Source: an uncultured Eubacteriales bacterium (GTDB lineage Bacteria; Bacillota; Clostridia; Christensenellales; Borkfalkiaceae). Taken from it: DNA of 12,875 bases. How positions within the stretch are numbered: position 1 is the first letter of the stretch; the number at the start of each line of letters is the position of its first letter. The stretch lies in NCBI GenBank assembly GCA_900545325.1, contig UQZE01000052.1:1-12875 (forward strand), written 5' to 3'. The translations under genes were made by a program, and so were the position numbers. The notes beneath the pieces were generated by a model. It did not search any database, had not been told where the DNA came from, and was given only the letters and a program-made list of their open reading frames with translations. Shown here piece by piece: positions 6,633-12,875 of this stretch.

Positions 6633-8117
6633 TTACTTTTTCAAGGCAAAATCGAGCACAAGCGCTTTCAGTTCGTCCTTTTTCGCCCGTTTTTCAAAGC
6701 GCACGGGCAGCGTTTTCAGCGCCGTTATCTGTTCGGGAACGGGCACGGCGCTTTCCTTTTCCAGCTTATCCGCCGCCTTGAAGGGGTCGCTTTCCGCCTT
6801 TCCCGAGATCGCCTCGTATACGTCCGAGGGGAATTTATAGGGGCTTGCCGTCGAGAGGATCACGGCGGGCCGCGCCTCTCCGGGATATTCGCAGGCATAA
6901 CCGTCGTAAACGCTCATCGCGACCGCGGTGTGCGGATCGAGCACGTATTCGTATTCCTCGAAGAAATTGCCTATGGTTTCCGCGCACGTTTCTTCGGCGC
7001 AGAAATTCGCGTAGAAGCTCTCTCTCAGGCGGGCGACGCGGTTTTTATCCACCTCGTAACGCCCCGTTTCGGAAAGCGATTGCATTTTCGCCTTCACCTT
7101 TTCCGCGTCGCGGTTTTCCACGTCGTAGATCAGCCGTTCGAGATTGCTCGACACGAGTATATCCATCGACGGCGACATCGTTTTGAAAAATTCCCTGTTG
7201 ACGTCGTAAACGCCCGTTTCGAAAAAGTCGGTGAGAACGTTGTTTCTGTTGGACGCGCAGATGAGCTTTCCGACGGGAAGCCCCATTTTCTTCGCGTAAT
7301 ATCCCGCGAGGATATCGCCGAAATTGCCCGTCGGAACCACGAAGTCCACCTTATCGCCGAGTTTGATTTCCCCCGCGCCGGCGAGGTCGCAGTAGGCCGA
7401 GAAATAATAGGCGATCTGCGGCGAGAGCCTGCCGAAATTCATGGAATTTGCGGAAGAAAAAATCACGCCGTTTTTCTTCAGTTCGGCCTTGAAATCTTCG
7501 TCGGTGAAGATCTTTTTCACGGCGGTCTGGCAGTCGTCGAAATTGCCCTCCACCGCGACCACGTTCACGTTGCCGCCCTCGGTCGTCGCCATCTGCAGCC
7601 GCTGCATATCAGCCACGCCCTCGTCGGGATAGAACACCATGATCTTGACGCCCTTTTTGTTTTTGAACCCTTCGAGCGCGGCCTTGCCCGTATCGCCGCT
7701 CGTCGCGGTGAGTATGAGTATATCCTCTTTTATGCCCGTATTGTCGCACCCTGCGCGGAGAAGATACGGAAGAAGCGTGAGCGCTATATCTTTGAACGCC
7801 AGCGTAGGTCCGTGAAAAAGTTCCAGAATATACAGATTTTCGTCCAGTTTGACCACGGGCGCGGCGTCTTCGTCGAACTGCGAATAAGCTTCCTCGCAGG
7901 CCTGCAGCAATTCGTCGTAATCATATTCTTCCAGAAAGGAAGAAAGCACGAAAGCCGCGCGGTCGGCGTAGTCCATGCCGAGCATTTCCTCCAACGAACC
8001 GCTTAAATCGGGATATTTTTCGGGTACGAACAATCCGCCGTCCTCGGCGATCCCCTTGACGATGGCCTCCGATGCGTTTTTCGCGCAAGCGCTGCCGCGC
8101 GTGGAATAAAATTTCAT
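6633..8117 (-). CDS. thrC: Threonine synthase
   Basis: A 494-residue PLP enzyme that converts O-phospho-L-homoserine to L-threonine, the last step of the threonine branch of aspartate metabolism. It belongs to the longer threonine synthase type with an N-terminal MKFYSTRG segment. The PLP lysine is Lys109 in FHGPTLAFKD, SGDTGKAA (140-147) and PTGNFGD (262-268) are the phosphate-binding loops, and SSANSMNFGRL (221-231) is typical of the family. The ATG at 8117 is preferred over an in-frame one at 8171: AAAGGAG sits six bases before it, the protein then begins as homologues do, and the 8171 codon lies inside the predicted promoter. The gene appears monocistronic, with its own promoter and terminator. 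No other threonine or homoserine gene is nearby. Confidence 0.96.
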   Translation of the reverse strand: MKFYSTRGSACAKNASEAIVKGIAEDGGLFVPEKYPDLSGSLEEMLGMDYADRAAFVLSSFLEEYDYDELLQACEEAYSQFDEDAAPVVKLDENLYILELFHGPTLAFKDIALTLLPYLLRAGCDNTGIKEDILILTATSGDTGKAALEGFKNKKGVKIMVFYPDEGVADMQRLQMATTEGGNVNVVAVEGNFDDCQTAVKKIFTDEDFKAELKKNGVIFSSANSMNFGRLSPQIAYYFSAYCDLAGAGEIKLGDKVDFVVPTGNFGDILAGYYAKKMGLPVGKLICASNRNNVLTDFFETGVYDVNREFFKTMSPSMDILVSSNLERLIYDVENRDAEKVKAKMQSLSETGRYEVDKNRVARLRESFYANFCAEETCAETIGNFFEEYEYVLDPHTAVAMSVYDGYACEYPGEARPAVILSTASPYKFPSDVYEAISGKAESDPFKAADKLEKESAVPVPEQITALKTLPVRFEKRAKKDELKALVLDFALKK

Positions 8118-8142
8118 GTTTAACTCCTTTGAAAATAAATTA

Positions 8143-8166
8143 AAAGGGGACGTTTCCGTCCCCTTT
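8143..8166 (-). promoter_or_regulatory. Perfect 10-bp hairpin with GAAA tetraloop upstream of thrC
   Basis: AAAGGGGACG (8143-8152) pairs with CGTCCCCTTT (8157-8166); read on the minus strand the loop is GAAA, a stable GNRA tetraloop. TTTTAATTTATTTT follows, so it can act as the terminator of the P-loop gene that ends at 8232. It also lies where the thrC transcript should begin, so it may instead cap and stabilise the thrC 5' end. It is 13 bases from the thrC ribosome site. Terminator is the conservative reading. Confidence 0.8.
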
Positions 8167-8196
8167 ATCATACTATATTTTTGCCTGAAAAAGCAA
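8167..8196 (-). promoter_or_regulatory. Candidate promoter for thrC
   Basis: On the minus strand: TTGCTT (8191-8196), an 18-base spacer, then TATGAT (8167-8172). The predicted start of transcription is at or just inside the hairpin at 8143-8166. The gap to the upstream gene is short and contains no better pair of elements. Confidence 0.55.
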
Positions 8197-8231
8197 CTTT
8201 CTGCCCGCGGTTTTATGAATAATTCTTCCGT

Positions 8232-8636
8232 TTACGCGTATTTTTTCAAAAATTCGGGCAATTCTTCCTTCGCGGCGCTGCACGTGAACACGAAAGATAC
8301 GTTAAACTGTTTTTCGAGATTTTCGATCAATTCAAAGAATTTTCCGAGTTCGGAAAGCGGCTTGTTCGCAATCCGCGCGATACCGTCGATATAGATGTAT
8401 TCGTTATCGGAATTTGCGGCGACGATGCCCTTGATAAAACCCGTGAGCTCGTTTTCGCATTTAACGCCGTATACCTTGGTATCTATAAATCTGATCTGAT
8501 ATTTCAAATCGTACATATACCTATTGGTATCCGTTATAAATACTACGTGCCCTTTCGCCGAATCGACGGTCGCGTTCGCCTGGTCTATCACGATTTTTGT
8601 TTTGCCCGTCCCTTTAGGTCCGTAAACGATTTTCAT
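8232..8636 (-). CDS. Small P-loop NTP-binding protein of unknown function
   Basis: A 134-residue protein that I cannot assign to a named family. GPKGTGKT (residues 6-13) is a canonical Walker A loop right at the N terminus, YIYIDGI (80-86, Asp84) is a plausible Walker B strand, and FVFTCSA (115-121) could be a sensor strand. This is a minimal RecA/AAA-like core with no added domain, no membrane segment and no second ATPase motif set. The GGAGGAG ribosome site is strong and the promoter is clear, so it is expressed on its own. Short proteins of this kind in Clostridia are sometimes labelled ATP-binding or PilT-like without experimental support. Neighbours (GH109 upstream, thrC downstream) give no functional clue. 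Confidence 0.75.
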   Translation of the reverse strand: MKIVYGPKGTGKTKIVIDQANATVDSAKGHVVFITDTNRYMYDLKYQIRFIDTKVYGVKCENELTGFIKGIVAANSDNEYIYIDGIARIANKPLSELGKFFELIENLEKQFNVSFVFTCSAAKEELPEFLKKYA

Positions 8637-8668
8637 GTCTTCTCCTCCATAAATTTTTGCTTTTCTTT

Positions 8669-8697
8669 ATTGTATACTATTTCCCGCAGGATTTCAA
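8669..8697 (-). promoter_or_regulatory. Sigma-A-type promoter for the P-loop gene
   Basis: On the minus strand: TTGAAA (8692-8697), a 17-base spacer, then TACAAT (8669-8674). It is about 33 bases before the start codon, with a GGAGGAG ribosome site between. Confidence 0.72.
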
Positions 8698-8815
8698 TAG
8701 TTTTTCCGAAAATTTACAAAATAATTTTTTCCGAAGGCGGACGGGCGCTTTTTTCCGTTCTGCCGAAGGAGAGTGTTCGTCAATATATTTTATTCCGCAC
8801 CGACGGCCGATGTGC

Positions 8816-10060
8816 TTATTTTTTCAGATAAGAAAAATCCACTACGTCGGAAAGCGGGCGTTTCACCCATTGCCCGTTCGTGAAATCGGGAATCGCCACA
8901 GGCGCGCCGCCGAGCGCGACAGACTGTTCCGAAAGCGCGGAAATACACATCCATGCAGCAGCGTCGTATACGTCGACCGCGAGTTCGCGACCTTCGAGGA
9001 TGCGTTTGAAAAAGTCCTTGAACATGAGAAAATCCATGCCGCCGTGCCCGAGTTCCTTGTCCTCTTCCGTGATATTCTTCCAGATGTCGGGCAAGAACTC
9101 CTCTTCGTACTCTTTGGCGTTGTTGAGGTATTTTTCTATCGTGCGTTCGGGTTCGAAAAATTCATGCGAATAGCATTTTTCCTCGAGGAACACCATATTC
9201 GCTTCCTGCAGACAAAGCCCTTTCGTTCCGCGCACGGTAAATTCGCGCGAATAGTATTTGGGCAGCGTGGTGTCGAGTTTGAGCGAGATCGTTTCCCCGT
9301 TCGCGCAGGTGATTACGGTATTCACGATGTCGCCCTGGCGGAAAGTCGCGTTTTCCAACGACTTATCCGGATTTTTATCGGTTTTGGCGAACTCCCGCAG
9401 CCCTGCGGACTTAGACGCGACGGAAACGAGCGAAATCATTCTGTTGCCGCGGTTTATGCCGAGGATCTTGGCGATCGGCCCCAGCTCGTGCGTGGGGTAG
9501 TTTTCGCAGTTGCGGTGCATGTAATTGTTCAGTCTGTAATGGCGGTTGACGTTTCCGCCCATGATCTCGTCGCGCAGATCGTGGCTGTAAGCGCCGTGGC
9601 AGTGCACGATCTCCCCGAATTTTCCCGCGCGGGCCATCGCCGTGGCGAGCAGTTCGAAACGGTCGTAACAGCAGTTTTCCATCATCATGACGGGCGTGCC
9701 CGTCTGTTCGTACGTACGGACGAGTTCCCAACATTCTTCCACGTCGTAAGCGCCGCCTACTTCCATGGCCGTGATCTTGCCCGCGCGCATGCTCTCCACC
9801 GCGATGCGGATATGTTCTTCCCAGCCGGCGGTGATCAGCACCGCCGCCACGTTTTTATCGCTCAGCATTTCGCGGTAATCTGCGTAAGCGGCGGGTTTTT
9901 CGCCGTATTTTTTTTCCACCTTTTCCGCGGCCGCGGCGCGGCGGTCTTCGTATATATCGCTCACAGCGACTACGCGCGCCTCTTTTATCGCGAGGATAGT
10001 GTCGAGAAGTCCCGAACCTCTCTGCCCCAGACCGATCACCCCGATGTTGACTCTTTCCAT
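8816..10060 (-). CDS. GH109-like Gfo/Idh/MocA-family protein (NAD-dependent glycosidase-type)
   Basis: A 414-residue protein with an N-terminal Rossmann fold (GLGQRG, residues 10-15, NAD binding) and a C-terminal Gfo/Idh/MocA substrate domain. Several segments match GH109 alpha-N-acetylgalactosaminidases rather than simple dehydrogenases: MMENCCYDR (126-134), FGEIVHCHGAYSHDLR (148-163), and YRLNNYMHRNCENYPTHELG (175-194) followed by INRGNR. The His in YPTH (His191) corresponds to the catalytic-region histidine of the family. GH109 enzymes keep NAD bound and cleave the glycosidic bond through a transient oxidation. No signal peptide is seen, so it acts in the cytosol on imported sugars. ATG 10060 is chosen over the in-frame GTG at 10069, which is only 2 bases after the GGAG. 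It is divergent from an araC-type gene. The substrate is inferred only. Confidence 0.8.
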   Translation of the reverse strand: MERVNIGVIGLGQRGSGLLDTILAIKEARVVAVSDIYEDRRAAAAEKVEKKYGEKPAAYADYREMLSDKNVAAVLITAGWEEHIRIAVESMRAGKITAMEVGGAYDVEECWELVRTYEQTGTPVMMMENCCYDRFELLATAMARAGKFGEIVHCHGAYSHDLRDEIMGGNVNRHYRLNNYMHRNCENYPTHELGPIAKILGINRGNRMISLVSVASKSAGLREFAKTDKNPDKSLENATFRQGDIVNTVITCANGETISLKLDTTLPKYYSREFTVRGTKGLCLQEANMVFLEEKCYSHEFFEPERTIEKYLNNAKEYEEEFLPDIWKNITEEDKELGHGGMDFLMFKDFFKRILEGRELAVDVYDAAAWMCISALSEQSVALGGAPVAIPDFTNGQWVKRPLSDVVDFSYLKK

Positions 10061-10087
10061 AAAATACACTCCGTTGCGTTTTTTTCT

Positions 10088-10117
10088 ATTGTATCACCGA
10101 AGGCCTGCAAATACAAT
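10088..10117. promoter_or_regulatory. Symmetric divergent promoter between GH109 and araC genes
   Basis: ATTGTAT (10088-10094) and ATACAAT (10111-10117) form a perfect 7-bp inverted repeat. On the minus strand this gives TTGTAT (10111-10116), 17 bases, TACAAT (10088-10093). On the plus strand it gives TTGTAT (10089-10094), 17 bases, TACAAT (10112-10117). The minus promoter would start near 10081 and drive the GH109 gene; the plus one would start near 10124, about 50 bases before araC. It may also be read as an operator for a dimeric regulator. Confidence 0.65.
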
Positions 10118-10160
10118 GAAAAAAATTATATATAAACTGTACTTTTTTATTATTTTGTGC

Positions 10161-10166
10161 TATGAT
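10161..10166 (+). promoter_or_regulatory. Candidate -10 element immediately before araC
   Basis: TATGAT lies only 7 bases upstream of the araC ATG at 10174, and the preceding bases are TG-C (TGC then TATGAT), close to an extended -10. The -35 match is poor. If used, the transcript would begin at or next to the start codon, giving a leaderless mRNA, which would fit the lack of a ribosome binding site. Confidence 0.4.
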
Positions 10167-10173
10167 GTAAAAT

Positions 10174-11025
10174 ATGAAAGAAAACAAATTTTTTATCGAC
10201 GCGCCCGAATGCGTAAAATTTTACGTGGCGCGCACGGAAAAAGAACTTCATATCCAGTCCATCGGTTATAACAACTTTCGTTTCGTAAAACCGCAGCTCT
10301 TTCCCAGGAATCAGGACCATTTCACCCTACATTTCGTGCTGAACGGAGGCGGAACGCTCGATCTCGGCGGCGTAAAGCGGCATATCTGCAAATATCAGGT
10401 GTTCGCGCTCGACGACCGCTGCGAATTCACCTACTTTCCCGATAAGGAATCGCCATGGGAATACGTGTGGTTCGACTTTGCGGGCGCGTTTGCGGAAAGC
10501 TATCTGAAACAGGCGGGTTTTTCTTACGACAGGCCGATCATCAACTGCGGGGAGCCGCAAAGGCTGCTCTCCGCCTTCCGCAAGATCTTCACCGAAGCCG
10601 AAAACCAGCGTCCCGTACCCTATTTCGAGGCGCTGAGCGCCTTTTTCTCGACGTTGGCCTCCGTATCCGAGGACACGGACAAGACTATATTTTTTTATCA
10701 TAACGATTATATCGAAGAGATCAAACGCTTTATCGGTCTGAAGTATCTTTACGACGATTTTTCCGTAGAATATCTCAGCCGTTCCATGCATATTTCGCAC
10801 TCCCACCTGTGTAAGATTTTTAAAAACAGCGAGGGCGTTTCGGTGATTTCCTACGTCAACGGACTGAGGATGAAACGCGCGGAAGAACTGCTCGAAAAGA
10901 CCGACCTCACCGCCAGAGAGATCGCTTATATGTCCGGTTTCAAAGAGTACGAATACTTTCTCAAATGTTTTAAAAAGCGGCACGGCATGACGACCTCCGC
11001 CTATCGCGCCGCCCGCAGAAAATAA
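10174..11025 (+). CDS. AraC-family transcriptional regulator
   Basis: A 283-residue regulator. Residues about 25-105 form the cupin-like AraC sensory domain (HFTLHFVLNGGGTLDL, 49-64; WEYVWFDFAG, 95-104). After a helical linker, two helix-turn-helix motifs occupy about 180-280: SVEYLSRSMHISHSHLCKIF (197-216), and LTAREIAYMSGFKEYEYFLK (245-264) followed by CFKKRHGMTTSAYR. Such proteins bind a small molecule, often a sugar, and activate neighbouring catabolic genes. Divergence from the GH109-like gene across a 113-bp shared control region points to that gene as a target. No Shine-Dalgarno precedes the ATG. The 3' end has a strong terminator one base after the stop. It is the only convincing plus-strand gene in the window. 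Confidence 0.92.
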   Translation: MKENKFFIDAPECVKFYVARTEKELHIQSIGYNNFRFVKPQLFPRNQDHFTLHFVLNGGGTLDLGGVKRHICKYQVFALDDRCEFTYFPDKESPWEYVWFDFAGAFAESYLKQAGFSYDRPIINCGEPQRLLSAFRKIFTEAENQRPVPYFEALSAFFSTLASVSEDTDKTIFFYHNDYIEEIKRFIGLKYLYDDFSVEYLSRSMHISHSHLCKIFKNSEGVSVISYVNGLRMKRAEELLEKTDLTAREIAYMSGFKEYEYFLKCFKKRHGMTTSAYRAARRK

Positions 11026-11054
11026 GAAAGCCGCGCTTTCTGCGCGGCTTTCTT
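11024..11054. terminator. Bidirectional terminator between araC and the citrate-synthase-type gene
   Basis: A 13-bp perfect stem, AAGAAAGCCGCGC (11024-11036) with GCGCGGCTTTCTT (11042-11054), has a TTTCT loop. It overlaps the araC stop codon at one end and the stop codon of the minus-strand gene at the other. U-rich ends follow on both strands, better on the minus strand. It separates two convergent genes that have no other spacer. Confidence 0.9.
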
Positions 11055-12445
11055 CACTGTCCTAATATCATCAGCTTTTTATGAAGTTCCTTGTCGAGCA
11101 GCATGACCATGCCGTCGAGTTCGTCGTCGCCGAACACGCTCTGTCTGCCTTCGGCGTATTCCTTGTCGATCAGCTCCTTGATCTGCGCCACGACAGGCTC
11201 CGTTTTGCTTATTTTATGCTCTTCGGGCAGATCGTAGTATTCGTTGATCCAGTAGGCTATGCCCGCCAGCCCGCTCGCGTTGTTGATGGAAACGTGCATC
11301 GGCCGGTTCAGTATCTTTTTCGTATCGAAAATATTGTAGATTTCCTCGTCTTTCAGCATGCCGTCCGCATGGATGCCCGCGCGCGTGGAGTTAAAGCTCC
11401 TGCCCACGAACGGAGTCCTCGGCGGTATGACGTACCCGATCTCTTTTTCAAAATATTCGCCGATCTCGGTGATCGCGGTGAAATCCATGCCGTCGTCCGT
11501 GCCGCGTATGGAAGCGTATTCGATAGCCATGGCTTCGAGCGGGCAGTTACCCGTCCTCTCCCCGATGCCGAGCAAAGAGCAGTTGATGGCCGCGCAGCCG
11601 TACAGCCACGCCGTGGTCGCGTTGGTAACGACCTTATAAAAGTCGTTGTGGCCGTGCCATTCGAGCAGTTCCGACGGTACGCCCGAATAATAGTTGAGCC
11701 CGTAGATGATACCTTGCACGCTTCTCGGCAGAGCGCTGCCGGGATAGGTGACGCCGAATCCCATGGTATCGCACGCGCGGATTTTAATGGGAATGCCGCT
11801 TTCCTTGGAAAGGCGCATGAGTTCGGAGGCGAAAGGCACCACGAAACCGTAGAAGTCCGCGCGGGTGATGTCCTCGAAGTGACAGCGCGGTTTCACGCCC
11901 GCCGCCAGCGCGTCCTTGACGATGCCGAGGTATTTATCGAGCGCCTGCGACCGCGTTAAATTCATCTTTTTGAAAATGTGATAGTCCGAACAGCTGACGA
12001 GCACGCCCGTTTCCTTGATGTTCATGCTCTTGACCAGCTCGAAATCCTTTTTGTTCGCGCGGATCCAGCTGGTTACTTCGGGAAACGGCAGTCCTAACGA
12101 CATACAGGCTTCCGCGGCCTTTCTGTCCTTTTCGGAATACAGAAAAAATTCCGACTGCCGAACCAGACCTTTCGGACCGCCGAGCTTTGCCATCAGTTTG
12201 AACAGATCGACGATCTGCTTTACCGTAAAGGGCGAGGTGGACTGCTGTCCGTCGCGGAACGTCGTGTCGGTAATCCATATTTCGGAGGGCGGATTCATCG
12301 GCACGTTGCGGAAGTTGAATATGACCTTGGGAACGCTCGTATATTCGAACATGTCCCTGAAAAGCTGAGGTTCGGCCACGTCCTGCAATTCATATTCGTA
12401 CGTCTTTTCCTGCAAGACGTTTTTGTTCTTATTGAACTCTATCAT
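11054..12445 (-). CDS. Re-citrate synthase-type enzyme (isopropylmalate/homocitrate synthase superfamily)
   Basis: A 463-residue DRE-TIM metallolyase-family acyltransferase. DTTFRDGQQ (residues 60-68) carries the metal and base residues, HFEDITRAD (189-197) follows, metal ligands His264 and His266 lie in EWHGHND, and GIGERTGN (293-300) is the family signature. The C-terminal regulatory domain of LeuA is absent. Extended stretches such as GGPKGLVRQSEFFLYSEKD, SCSDYHIF and FVGRSFNSTRAGIHADG resemble, as I recall them, the Re-face citrate synthases of Clostridium kluyveri and C. acetobutylicum, which were first annotated as isopropylmalate synthases. The likely reaction is oxaloacetate + acetyl-CoA to citrate, feeding glutamate synthesis. 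GAGGG precedes the ATG, which lies 10 bp after the aminotransferase stop. Homocitrate or isopropylmalate synthase remain alternatives. Confidence 0.75.
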   Translation of the reverse strand: MIEFNKNKNVLQEKTYEYELQDVAEPQLFRDMFEYTSVPKVIFNFRNVPMNPPSEIWITDTTFRDGQQSTSPFTVKQIVDLFKLMAKLGGPKGLVRQSEFFLYSEKDRKAAEACMSLGLPFPEVTSWIRANKKDFELVKSMNIKETGVLVSCSDYHIFKKMNLTRSQALDKYLGIVKDALAAGVKPRCHFEDITRADFYGFVVPFASELMRLSKESGIPIKIRACDTMGFGVTYPGSALPRSVQGIIYGLNYYSGVPSELLEWHGHNDFYKVVTNATTAWLYGCAAINCSLLGIGERTGNCPLEAMAIEYASIRGTDDGMDFTAITEIGEYFEKEIGYVIPPRTPFVGRSFNSTRAGIHADGMLKDEEIYNIFDTKKILNRPMHVSINNASGLAGIAYWINEYYDLPEEHKISKTEPVVAQIKELIDKEYAEGRQSVFGDDELDGMVMLLDKELHKKLMILGQ

Positions 12446-12455
12446 GATAAATCCC

Positions 12456-12875
12456 TCAATTCAGCTCGGATATAAAGCTTTCCAGCCTGTCGAGCCCCTC
12501 TTTGATGTCTTCCATGGATATGGCGTAGGATAACCTGATGGAATTGTCGTCGCCGAAAGCGATGCCGGGAATGAGCGCCACGCCCTTTTTGAGCGCCGCG
12601 TTGGCAAACGCCATGGAACCGACGATCTTTTCGCCCTCGAAGCTCTTGCCGTAGAGCGCGGAAACGTCCATAAACAGGTAGAACGCCCCTTTCGGCTCGG
12701 CGCAGACCACACCTTTCATTTTATTCGCGCGCTCCACCATATAGGTGCGCCTTTCGTCAAAAGTCTTTTTCATGTTTTCGACGAAGTCTTCGCCGCCGCT
12801 GAGCGCCGCGACCGAGGCATACTGCGCGATGGAACACGGGTTGCTCGCCGTATGCGACTGCATGCTGCCGATGGC
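12456..12875 (-). CDS. Class I/II pyridoxal-phosphate aminotransferase, C-terminal part
   Basis: The last 139 codons of a minus-strand gene that runs off the window at 12875. The visible part begins AIGSMQSHTASNPCSIAQ, the segment just after the PLP lysine in aspartate-aminotransferase subgroup I-gamma enzymes such as those of Bacillus and Thermus. KGAFYLFMDV lies in the small domain, and SIRLSYA holds the arginine expected to bind the substrate alpha-carboxylate. The catalytic lysine and PLP-binding aspartate are outside the window. The likely role is oxaloacetate/glutamate to aspartate/2-oxoglutarate exchange. This fits its place 10 bp upstream of an oxaloacetate-using citrate synthase, but the exact substrate cannot be fixed from this fragment. 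Confidence 0.88.
   Translation of the reverse strand, partial: AIGSMQSHTASNPCSIAQYASVAALSGGEDFVENMKKTFDERRTYMVERANKMKGVVCAEPKGAFYLFMDVSALYGKSFEGEKIVGSMAFANAALKKGVALIPGIAFGDDNSIRLSYAISMEDIKEGLDRLESFISELN

Noticed and set aside
6609..8006. 465-codon open frame on the plus strand opposite thrC
   Set aside because: It is the antisense of a certain gene, has a His/Arg/Phe-rich composition typical of shadow frames, no ribosome site and no recognisable motif. It also starts within the thrC terminator.
8797..8815. Possible hairpin right after the GH109 stop (GCAC and GTGC arms)
   Set aside because: Only four base pairs at the ends, with mismatches inside and no clean T run. It is too weak to call a terminator.
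10061..10069. GTG start at 10069 for the GH109-like gene, adding three residues
   Set aside because: The GTG lies only two bases after the GGAG ribosome site, too close to be used. The ATG at 10060 has an eight-base spacing.
8657..10135. 492-codon open frame on the plus strand opposite the GH109-like gene
   Set aside because: Antisense shadow caused by G+C-rich codon positions. It spans both the GH109 gene and its promoter, and shows no domain.
11081..11959. 292-codon open frame on the plus strand opposite the citrate-synthase-type gene
   Set aside because: Antisense shadow with Arg/Val/His-rich sequence and no motif.

Overview
The window reads as chromosomal DNA from a Gram-positive anaerobe of the Bacillota, class Clostridia. 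Supporting signs are the AGGAG-type ribosome binding sites, the long clostridial form of RlmD, the DUF5685-like and variant J proteins, and a Re-citrate-synthase-type enzyme otherwise known from clostridia. A gut lineage is a guess only. Composition is mixed: most genes from about 2,100 onward are clearly richer in G+C (62% in 120 bases counted at 2161-2280), while the flavodoxin gene near the left end is AT-rich (35% in 240 bases counted at 1081-1320). The first 14 bases match the end of an Illumina TruSeq adapter, so position 1 is an assembly artefact and not a biological boundary.

Layout from left to right. (1) 16-1479, minus strand: a flavodoxin-like gene, a SAM methyltransferase and an SRPBCC-fold gene cut off by the adapter, led by a good sigma-A-type promoter at 1516-1544. 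(2) 1746-6537, minus strand: a tightly packed operon reading trpS, a DUF5685-like protein with a Cys cluster and Asp-rich motifs, an HPD-less J-like/TPR-like protein with a cysteine-string tail, a six-helix membrane protein, and rlmD. It ends at a hairpin terminator at 1714-1740. Two junctions are TAA directly followed by ATG. (3) 6579-8117, minus strand: threonine synthase with its own promoter, 5' hairpin and terminator. (4) 8232-8636, minus strand: a small unassigned P-loop protein with a clear promoter. (5) 8816-11025: a GH109-like NAD-dependent glycosidase divergent from an AraC-family regulator, with an almost perfectly symmetric promoter between them. (6) 11054-12875, minus strand: a two-gene operon of a class I aminotransferase (cut by the window end) and a Re-citrate/isopropylmalate-synthase family enzyme. 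It converges on araC at a shared bidirectional terminator.

How the parts fit. Aminotransferase, citrate synthase and threonine synthase all sit around oxaloacetate, aspartate and glutamate metabolism. GH109 plus AraC looks like a small carbohydrate-response unit. The least understood part is the three-gene cassette between trpS and rlmD, whose partners (Cys-cluster DUF5685, cysteine-string J-like protein, integral membrane protein) suggest a membrane-associated process of unknown purpose. No gene-free stretch exceeds 300 bases. The longest gap, 1480-1745, holds one promoter and one terminator, and I see nothing else in it. No tRNA, rRNA, CRISPR array, insertion sequence or T-box was found.
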